Assembly: GCA_002316345.1 (NCBI GenBank)
Contig: DCDI01000053.1
Coordinates: 17,323-33,070, forward strand
Origin: Phyllobacteriaceae bacterium UBA1059
Lineage (GTDB): Bacteria > Pseudomonadota > Alphaproteobacteria > Rhizobiales > Rhizobiaceae
DNA length: 15,748 bases
Direction: 5' to 3'
Shown: one piece after another, positions 7,700 through 13,227 of the stretch
Layout of the letters: each line of letters begins with the position of its first letter
Position numbering within the stretch: the stretch's first letter is position 1
Translations under genes and position numbers: made by a program
Notes under the pieces: model-generated
Told to the model about the DNA's origin: nothing
Database searches by the model: none
The model's input: the letters and a program-made list of their open reading frames with translations, nothing else

Positions 7700-8595
7700 C
7701 CGCACATCTCATCGACATCAACCCGCAGCATGTCCGCACGCTCACGGGGCATTCCGGCTGTTCGGTCTCACTCTGCCTGGATGGCGACCGCTATTTCGTG
7801 CGCAAGGTGTCCGCGTCACCCGCCTATAATGCGCGCTTTCGGCTGCAGATCGAGAAGCAGAACGCTCTGGCCGGCGTGATCGCGACACCGCGCGTACTGC
7901 AACAGGGCGAGGCTGGCGATCTCCTTTGGTACGACATGGAATATGTCCAAGGGCATGGCTTCGTGTCTTTTGCCCCGCTGCAGGCGGTCGCCAGCATTCC
8001 CGCGATGGTTGAACGCCTCACCGACCCGCTTCACCGCCTTTCAGCAACCGTGTCGGGCTCGCTCGATCCGGCCTTGTTTCACGCCAAGATCGCCGAACTG
8101 AAAACGAGCATCGCCAAGAGCCCGTTCTACGAGACCGAGCCGCAATTTCTCGACGCACTGCTCGACCAGCTCGCCGCGAAGGCTTGGATCGGCATTCCGC
8201 AGACGCTGTGCCATGGTGATCTGACGGTCGAAAACATGCTGATCCGCGACAATGGCTCGATCGTCTTCATCGACCTTCTCGACGGCAATCTGGAAAGCGT
8301 CTGGATGGATGTCGCCAAGCTGATCCAGGATCTCGAAAGCGGCTGGTCGCTGCGCAGCATTCTGTGGCATGATCGGCCCGATCCAACCGCAAAACTGTTG
8401 CGCACCATCAGCCGCTATCTGGCGGAAGAAGTGACCAGCCAGATGACCGGCTTCTTTCCAGAGCTCGACGCCGCACTTCCGTCGTTGCGCGCCCTGCAGG
8501 CGTTGCGCGTGCTCCCTTATGTGCGGGACGCCACCATTTTCTCGCGCGTGGTTTCCGGACTGCGCCGCATCGGTTCCATAGAGGCATATGCATGA
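7696..8595 (+). CDS. APH/choline-kinase-fold small-molecule kinase
   Basis: 299-residue protein with the aminoglycoside phosphotransferase/choline kinase fold. The catalytic loop is H173-G-D175-LTVE-N180 (Brenner-type HGDxxxxN), followed by the metal-binding strand FIDLLDG, where D193 or D196 is the DFG-like acid. The N-terminal lobe contains YFVRKVSAS, whose Lys is the likely ATP contact. Antibiotic resistance is unlikely: the gene is embedded between WavE-like and nucleotidyltransferase genes with ATGA overlaps at both ends (7696-7699 and 8592-8595). In that setting it probably phosphorylates a sugar, sugar alcohol or amino alcohol, producing the substrate of the next enzyme, much as LicA precedes LicC in phosphocholine decoration. 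The actual substrate is unknown. The ATG at 7696 is fixed by the overlap. Confidence 0.85.
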   Translation: MTAHLIDINPQHVRTLTGHSGCSVSLCLDGDRYFVRKVSASPAYNARFRLQIEKQNALAGVIATPRVLQQGEAGDLLWYDMEYVQGHGFVSFAPLQAVASIPAMVERLTDPLHRLSATVSGSLDPALFHAKIAELKTSIAKSPFYETEPQFLDALLDQLAAKAWIGIPQTLCHGDLTVENMLIRDNGSIVFIDLLDGNLESVWMDVAKLIQDLESGWSLRSILWHDRPDPTAKLLRTISRYLAEEVTSQMTGFFPELDAALPSLRALQALRVLPYVRDATIFSRVVSGLRRIGSIEAYA

Positions 8596-9665
8596 CCAAG
8601 CCAGGCACGATCGTTCTTCCCATTGCAGGGCGGTCTTCGCGTTTTCCGGGACTTCGGCCCAAATGGATGCTCACCGCACCCACCGGAGAACTCATGCTGG
8701 AAAAAAGCCTCGCTTCGGTTGCCGATTGGCGCAGCCGGCGCGTGGTGATCGGCGCGCTGGCCGAACATCTTGACGGCAAGGGCGGACGCGGCGCTCTTCA
8801 GCGCGCTCTCGGCGATGCCGTTGAGATCGTCACCTTCGACGACCAGACCGCTGGGCCGGCGGAAACAGTCGCTGAGATCCTGTCGCGCGCGGACGTTCAG
8901 GGCCCGATCTTCATCAAGGATTGCGACAGCTGGTTCGTGCCGCGCGAAAACGTGTTTTCAGACTGCGTGTGTTATGCCGATCTGCGCCAGACCGGCGAAG
9001 TCCGCAATATCGCGGCGAAAAGCTTCCTGCATCTCAACGACAATGATCTGCTGTTGGGGATTATCGAGAAGAACGTGTCGTCGAACTATATTTCGGTCGG
9101 CGGCTACGGCTTTCACGACGCCCATGTCTTCCTCGACTCCTATCGCCGGCTCCTTGCCTCGAACCACGAAGGCGAGCCCTTCGTTTCGCACGTGATCCTG
9201 GATGCCATCCGCCAGAACAACGTCTTTCGCGGCATCAACACCGACCATTACGTCGATGTCGGCACGCTGGAAGCCTGGAACCGTTTCCGCGAGGATCTCG
9301 GCCTTTACATCGTCGACCTCGACGGCGTCGTGTTGAAGAACGCGGGCCAATACATCCCGCCGCTTTGGGATGATCCCGACCAGGCACTGCCCGGCAATGT
9401 CGCGGCCTTGAAGGCGATGATCGCGCGCGGTGCGCAGATCATCTTCGTGACCGCGCGCCCGGAGCGTTTTCGCGAGAAAACCGAAGCCTTTCTGCAAGAA
9501 CTCGGCCTGTCTTGGCACGCCGCCATCTTTGGCGTGAACCATGCCGCGCGAACGCTGGTGAACGATTTCGCGCCGTCGAACCCCTTCCCTTCGGCCGTCG
9601 CGATCAACCTCGTGCGCAACGGCGACGATCTCGCCACCATGCTGCCCTCGGCCGTTCAGCGATGA
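8592..9665 (+). CDS. Nucleotidyltransferase-HAD fusion protein
   Basis: 357-residue two-domain enzyme. Residues 1-235 are a sugar-nucleotidyltransferase-like domain: nucleotide-binding loop LPIAGRSSRFPG (9-20), R-P-K24-WML, an acidic pair D110-C-D112 (FIKDCDSWF), ISVGGYGF, and YVDVGTLEAW, the usual C-terminal signature of such transferases. Residues 238-357 are a HAD-like domain with motif I D242-L-D244-GVV, motif II T287 (FVTARPER), and N324-D325 in place of motif IV. The first domain should transfer NMP from NTP (CTP or another) to a phosphorylated compound; the second may remove a phosphate from a precursor or proofread. Fusing the two suggests consecutive steps of one pathway. The preceding kinase and following WavE gene overlap by ATGA, so stoichiometric production is likely. 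Product unknown. Confidence 0.87.
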   Translation: MTKPGTIVLPIAGRSSRFPGLRPKWMLTAPTGELMLEKSLASVADWRSRRVVIGALAEHLDGKGGRGALQRALGDAVEIVTFDDQTAGPAETVAEILSRADVQGPIFIKDCDSWFVPRENVFSDCVCYADLRQTGEVRNIAAKSFLHLNDNDLLLGIIEKNVSSNYISVGGYGFHDAHVFLDSYRRLLASNHEGEPFVSHVILDAIRQNNVFRGINTDHYVDVGTLEAWNRFREDLGLYIVDLDGVVLKNAGQYIPPLWDDPDQALPGNVAALKAMIARGAQIIFVTARPERFREKTEAFLQELGLSWHAAIFGVNHAARTLVNDFAPSNPFPSAVAINLVRNGDDLATMLPSAVQR

Positions 9666-10699
9666 GCGACAGGTCTGAGCCTCTGGTCAGCGGCACGATC
9701 GCCAATGAGGACGTCACCATCGTGCTCCAGGGCGGGCTCGGTGGCGACTGGGATGTCCGCTATTCCGTGCGCTATCTGCGCGAGGTCATGCCGGGCGTGA
9801 AGATCATTCTGTCGACGCAGAAATCGGCCGCCAAGACCCTGCTCGACCATGCCGACTTCGATGCCGTGATCCTGACCGATGATCCCGGCGTGCTGCCGCC
9901 GGTCAAGTTGATCGGCGCGCCGCACAACGTGAATCGCCAGATCATGTCCTCAGCCGCCGGGCTGGCCGCCGTCACCACGCCCTATGCGATCAAGCTGCGC
10001 ACCGACGCCTATCTGTCATCGCGCAAGGTCGTCGACCTGTGGTCGCGCTGGGCTGAAGCCAATCCGGGCCCACGCCTGAAGGGCCGGGCGCGCATCCTCA
10101 TCATGTCGCTGTTCAGCCTAAACCCGCGCTTCGATGAGCGGCTCTGCTATCACTTAAGCGACTTCATGCAGTTCGGCCGCACCGAAGATCTCCGCGCCTT
10201 CTGGAGCGGGCCGCTGATGGATTTCGGCACCAACACCCATTGGGAGCGCAACCCGTTTCCGCCCCACTCCATTCCGCGCGAGCGCGAGTTCCGCTCCCGG
10301 TATGCGACCGAGCAATGGCTGACGCTGGGCTATCTGTTCGGGCGGGGGCCCTACCCGATCGCCTATCATAACGACATCAGTGACGACATTCTCCGGGAAT
10401 TCGAGGAGTATCTCGCCGACAATTTCATCGTCGCCCATCCGCTCGATGTCGACCTGCATATGCCCAAGCACAACTACGTCTTTAAGAGCCGCTACTTCAA
10501 CGCGATCTGCTACTCTTTCGAAGACTGGAAGAAGCTGGTTTTCGCACGCTCAGGCCTGACCGGACCCGACACCGGCTACACGCAATGGCCGCGGAGTTTC
10601 GCCGAGAAGCAGCGCTACATCGCAGTGAAACAGCGCACCCGCTGGCTCAACCGCTTCGGCTTCGCGCATACGGTGCGGCGCTGGTTGAATCCGGGTTAA
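9662..10699 (+). CDS. WavE-family putative glycosyltransferase, copy 2
   Basis: 345 residues from the ATG at 9662, which overlaps the previous stop (ATGA). The open frame extends upstream to 9512, but that part lies inside the fusion gene and has no supporting start. It aligns by eye with copy 1: VTIVLQGG (18-25) against ITFVVQGP, PGVKIILST against PGSRIVLST, HNVNRQ (88-93), TPYAIKLRTD with D115, CYHLSDFMQFG, TEQWLTLGYL and ISDDILREF. Identity is low outside these blocks, so the two copies are old paralogues that probably have different acceptors or donors. It lacks the canonical Pro after VLQG. As last gene of the cassette it may transfer the activated product made by the kinase and the fusion enzyme. 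It ends six bases before the convergent SPW gene, with no terminator between. Confidence 0.85.
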   Translation: MSDRSEPLVSGTIANEDVTIVLQGGLGGDWDVRYSVRYLREVMPGVKIILSTQKSAAKTLLDHADFDAVILTDDPGVLPPVKLIGAPHNVNRQIMSSAAGLAAVTTPYAIKLRTDAYLSSRKVVDLWSRWAEANPGPRLKGRARILIMSLFSLNPRFDERLCYHLSDFMQFGRTEDLRAFWSGPLMDFGTNTHWERNPFPPHSIPREREFRSRYATEQWLTLGYLFGRGPYPIAYHNDISDDILREFEEYLADNFIVAHPLDVDLHMPKHNYVFKSRYFNAICYSFEDWKKLVFARSGLTGPDTGYTQWPRSFAEKQRYIAVKQRTRWLNRFGFAHTVRRWLNPG

Positions 10700-10705
10700 G
10701 GACCG

Positions 10706-11104
10706 CTACTTCAGCCGGCGGTCGCCAAGATTGGGCTTGCTGCCGCCGGTGACATGGGAAAAGCGGTCGGGGTGGCGGGCGCTGAAGGCGGCGACCACCA
10801 GCCCCATGATCCCTACGAGGACGTGCGGCCACCAGATGCGGTCGCTGAAATTGAGCACCCAGGGCGATGCAAGCAGCAGCACCGCAAACACAACGTCGAG
10901 CGCAAGATGCACGCGGAAGCGCAGGATGCGCACCATGCCAAGCTCATAATCCGTAAACAGGCTGTAGATCAGCACGAACGCGCCCAGTCCAATCGTCGCC
11001 CACTGCGCCGCCCCCCCATCGGCGAAGCCCAGCGTATAAGGCGCCGAAATCAGAAAGAGCGCGACCAGATAGTCGATCGCCCCATGCAAGGTCGTCGGGA
11101 TCAC
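10706..11104 (-). CDS. SPW-repeat membrane protein
   Basis: 132-residue integral membrane protein with four predicted transmembrane segments in two homologous halves. Each half runs helix, short SPW-type motif, helix: HGAIDYLVALFLISAPYTLGF in the first and HLALDVVFAVLLLASPWVLNF in the second. The second keeps the canonical SPW; in the first it has become APY. SPW-repeat proteins are widespread in bacteria without an assigned function. The start is the GTG at 11104: a strong GGAGG lies six bases upstream (11111-11115), and the residues encoded further upstream are unlike the family, so a longer reading from 11191 is rejected. No neighbour suggests a role; the adjacent AsmA-like gene is divergent. 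Confidence 0.85.
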   Translation of the reverse strand: MIPTTLHGAIDYLVALFLISAPYTLGFADGGAAQWATIGLGAFVLIYSLFTDYELGMVRILRFRVHLALDVVFAVLLLASPWVLNFSDRIWWPHVLVGIMGLVVAAFSARHPDRFSHVTGGSKPNLGDRRLK

Positions 11105-11256
11105 AGGCAACCTCCAAGCGTCGTTGGTGGCACAACTGCGGGGATGGCGGGAGTGTTCCTTGAAGTGGCAGGCCTTCTCCGTGCAGCGCATAGGGAATGG
11201 TTCACGCGATTGCTATGCAACGAATTGCTGCCAACGCCGTACGAGTGATGTGATCA

Positions 11257-12204
11257 ATGCTGGTTCGTGATCGGTATCAGCACGCAGCAATCGTGATGCG
11301 TTTGCCTCAAACAGGTGTTCCAATTTCCAAGAAGCGTACGGTCTTTGTTTCTGCTGCTCTCGTGCTTGTCGCCGCATGCGCAGCCATCTGGTTCGTTATG
11401 GATCGCGGGCTTTCCGAGATTGAGCGGTCGGTACGGCGGAGCGTCGAAGACAAGCTGGCACAATCCTACGATGTATCGACGGTCGTTGAGGGTGAAGCAG
11501 GCATCGATCTGTTTCCGAGGCTTGCCCTCGTTTTCTCCAACGTTTTGATCAAAGTACCAGGCACGGAAAGGCGATCGCTTCAGATCGACCGCATCGAAGT
11601 TCCCGTGAGCTTTGCATCGCTTTGGCAACGGTCTTTGACCATCGAGACGATTGTTCTGGTCCGGCCTCTTGTTGAAGTTGGTCAACGCAACGTCCCAGTC
11701 GCCGGAGCGTCAAGAGAACCGGATAGAAGGTCACCGCCTCGTCCTGATCGGAACACCGCCGTTCGCTCGGACTTCATCCACATCTCCGAAAACATAGGTC
11801 GGGTGCAGATCGTCGACGGGGCTTTTCGACACGGAGACGCGTCCCCTGCTGTGTCCGAGGCAAATGGCACGCTGATCCTGGCGCCGAATGCGGCCTCTGC
11901 TTCATTCGAAGGCACGGCGGTCTTGAATGGCGATGAAGCGGCCATATCGCTAAGTCTGGACGATCCAGCCGGCTTCGCAAAAGGCACCGAAACCAACCTC
12001 CGTGCCTCCGCATCATCGGAAACGCTGACGATCAAATTCGATGGGAAGGGATCTCTCCGACCCGGTCTTTATATGGATGGTGCGTTTGAAGGGTCGTTGG
12101 CGCGTCCCCAGCAGGTGCTGGACGTGTTCAGCGGCAGGCAGACCAACCCCGCTCGCATTCCATCGATAACGGTAAGAACGCGCCTCGTCGTCGATCCGGA
12201 TTAA
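11257..12204 (+). CDS. Short AsmA-like membrane-anchored protein
   Basis: 315-residue protein with one N-terminal membrane anchor (about residues 28-48, preceded by KKR) and a large periplasmic part. After the anchor, the stretch DLFPRLALVFSNVLIKVPG, then IDRIEVPVSFASLW and LTIETIVLVRPLVEV, follows the AsmA N-terminal pattern of beta strands. AsmA-like proteins bridge inner and outer membranes and are implicated in phospholipid transport and outer-membrane assembly. Typical AsmA proteins are 600 residues or more, so this one is short: a compact family member or a copy that has lost its C-terminal half. The ATG at 11257 lacks a clear ribosome site; the ATG at 11296 (residue 14) is an equally good start. 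Tandem transcription with other genes is not evident, since tRNA-His on the other strand follows. Confidence 0.65.
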   Translation: MLVRDRYQHAAIVMRLPQTGVPISKKRTVFVSAALVLVAACAAIWFVMDRGLSEIERSVRRSVEDKLAQSYDVSTVVEGEAGIDLFPRLALVFSNVLIKVPGTERRSLQIDRIEVPVSFASLWQRSLTIETIVLVRPLVEVGQRNVPVAGASREPDRRSPPRPDRNTAVRSDFIHISENIGRVQIVDGAFRHGDASPAVSEANGTLILAPNAASASFEGTAVLNGDEAAISLSLDDPAGFAKGTETNLRASASSETLTIKFDGKGSLRPGLYMDGAFEGSLARPQQVLDVFSGRQTNPARIPSITVRTRLVVDPD

Positions 12205-12272
12205 GACATGAGATTGTGGTTGATCTCCCACAGATCGCGGGATCACCAAGGCAGCATTTTTAGGATGATAAA

Positions 12273-12349
12273 TGGTACGGTTGGGTGGGCTCGAACCACC
12301 GACCTCCGGATCCACAATCCGGCGCTCTAACCAACTGAGCTACAACCGC
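12273..12349 (-). tRNA. tRNA-His (anticodon GTG)
   Basis: Read on the minus strand, the sequence folds as a complete cloverleaf: acceptor GCGGTTG with CAACCGT, D-arm with AGCTCAGTTGGTTAGAGC, anticodon stem CCGGA/TCCGG holding loop TTGTGGA (GTG, histidine), and T-arm GGTTCGAGCC. The 3' CCA is encoded (12273-12275). The base before G1 is C, so no G-1 is encoded; the first pair is G1-U72 and the discriminator is A73. This is the derived form described for many alphaproteobacteria, whose histidyl-tRNA synthetase does not need G-1. Confidence 0.97.
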
Positions 12350-12391
12350 GTGCCGACGGCCTTCCTGGTGGAGGCCGGGCCAGTGCGACCG

Positions 12392-12420
12392 TCCCTACCG
12401 AGTATCCCGGTCTTTTTCAA
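12392..12420 (-). promoter_or_regulatory. Candidate promoter of tRNA-His
   Basis: On the minus strand TTGAAA (12415-12420) is separated by exactly 17 bases from TAGGGA (12392-12397), giving a housekeeping-sigma-like promoter. Transcription would start near 12385, about 35 bases before the tRNA 5' end, a normal leader length. The -10 is only a moderate match. Confidence 0.4.
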
Positions 12421-12456
12421 GGGCCTGATTGGCAAACAGCCTGAGGAAATCCACCA

Positions 12457-12482
12457 AAAGAAAAGCCGGCTTGGAAGCCGGC
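12457..12482 (-). terminator. Rho-independent terminator of the phasin gene
   Basis: On the minus strand GCCGGCTT-CC-AAGCCGGC forms a perfect 8-bp GC-rich hairpin followed directly by TTTTCTTTT. It lies about 32 bases after the phasin stop codon and is the clearest intrinsic terminator in the window. Confidence 0.92.
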
Positions 12483-12514
12483 CTGTCTTGGTACCTATCG
12501 AAGGCATGGGAGCC

Positions 12515-12970
12515 TTAGGCGACCTTGAGGTCGCTCCAGGCGCGCTCGACGATGTCCTTCACCGGCTTGGCGACGTCTTCGGCGCCGCGCGTGGACACGG
12601 TCTGCACGTCCTTCACCTGGTTGACGGCCAGCTCGACCTGCTTGCGCAGATAAGAGGTCTGCAGCTCGGCAAAGTCGGAGATCGACTTCACGCCCAGCAG
12701 GGCTTCCCAATGCGAGAAGGTCAGTTCAGTGCTGGCGCGCATCGCGGCAATGGACTTCAAGGACAGCTCGCTCGAAACGGCGCGGGCGTTCTCGAACGAG
12801 GCTTCGAAAGCCTTCTGAGCACCATCGGTGCCTTGCTTGATGCGGGCGAAAGCTTCCTTCGACTGTTCAACGCCCTTTTCCGCGAAGGTGCGGAACTGGT
12901 CGGTGGTGCGGTTTGCTTCGAAGGTGGCGAATTCTACGTTTTCAGCGGTATTGCGGGCAGCCTCGGACAT
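12515..12970 (-). CDS. Phasin family protein (PHB granule-associated)
   Basis: 151-residue, almost wholly helical, Ala/Glu/Lys-rich protein without Cys or a signal peptide, of the phasin_2 type common in Rhizobiales. Typical family stretches are EQSKEAFARIKQGTDGAQKAFE, SSELSLKSIAAMRAS and FSHWEALLGVKSISDFAELQ, followed by SYLRKQVELAVNQVKDV. Phasins coat polyhydroxybutyrate granules, limit their coalescence and can activate synthase or depolymerase; they are usually abundant. The ATG at 12970 has AAGGAG well placed upstream (spacing about six to seven), a plausible promoter 80 bases further up and a strong terminator downstream, so it is a well-expressed single-gene unit. No PHB synthase or depolymerase is in the window. 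Whether it sits on granules or serves another role, as some Rhizobiales paralogues may, cannot be read from sequence. Confidence 0.93.
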   Translation of the reverse strand: MSEAARNTAENVEFATFEANRTTDQFRTFAEKGVEQSKEAFARIKQGTDGAQKAFEASFENARAVSSELSLKSIAAMRASTELTFSHWEALLGVKSISDFAELQTSYLRKQVELAVNQVKDVQTVSTRGAEDVAKPVKDIVERAWSDLKVA

Positions 12971-13050
12971 GACGCTCTCCTTGGAACGGTTAGATCTTCA
13001 TCGACTTCACTGAATTCCGGTGCCACTTTTTTGTGTGGCCTATGCCTTAT

Positions 13051-13079
13051 CCTATAGCAGTGCTTATTGTGCATTGCAA
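13051..13079 (-). promoter_or_regulatory. Candidate phasin promoter with overlapping TGCA-type operator
   Basis: On the minus strand TTGCAA (13074-13079) and TATAGG (13051-13056) are spaced by 17 bases, a good housekeeping promoter about 80 bases before the phasin ATG. The -35 hexamer overlaps the repeat TGCATTGCA (plus strand 13070-13078). TGC/GCA-rich sites in phasin promoters are bound by the PHB-sensing repressor PhaR, so this is a sensible operator candidate. The PhaR assignment is inference. Confidence 0.5.
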
Positions 13080-13189
13080 CATATTTGCTGCGCCGCATAA
13101 ATACCTGCCCGTCCGCGAGCATTAACCAACACCGCAATTGCCTGGGGTCAGAGGGCTTCGGCTGTGGATTTCGCGGCGATCCGTCTTTA

Positions 13190-13204
13190 TTAATAAAGCG
13201 TTAA
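13190..13204 (+). promoter_or_regulatory. Perfect CtrA-type box (TTAA-N7-TTAA)
   Basis: TTAA at 13190-13193 and TTAA at 13201-13204 are separated by exactly seven bases, the consensus for the cell-cycle regulator CtrA in alphaproteobacteria. The site ends 23 bases before the ATG of the PAS sensor kinase. A half-site-like TTAACCAA occurs at 13122-13129. In this GC-rich region, chance occurrence of the full box is unlikely but possible. Confidence 0.6.
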
Positions 13205-13227
13205 GGAACCTTCGCGCAGAGCGCCTT

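Noticed and set aside
6683..7705. 340-codon minus-strand frame
   Set aside because: It is antisense to the first WavE-like gene, with no domain and no ribosome site.
7696..8595. Aminoglycoside resistance gene
   Set aside because: The fold is shared, but the gene is tightly overlapped on both sides by polysaccharide-type genes and is not associated with mobile elements.
7696..9665. Direct identification as LicA/LicC phosphocholine genes
   Set aside because: The kinase and nucleotidyltransferase folds fit the comparison, but no choline-specific residues, transporter or LicD transferase are visible; I keep the analogy without the name.
12211..12261. Possible terminator after the AsmA-like gene
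   Set aside because: A short TGTGG/CCACA stem exists, but the T-run lies some 25 bases further on and not next to it.
12272..13057. 261-codon plus-strand frame covering tRNA-His and the phasin
   Set aside because: It runs through a tRNA and a terminator on the opposite strand and is antisense to a clear phasin.
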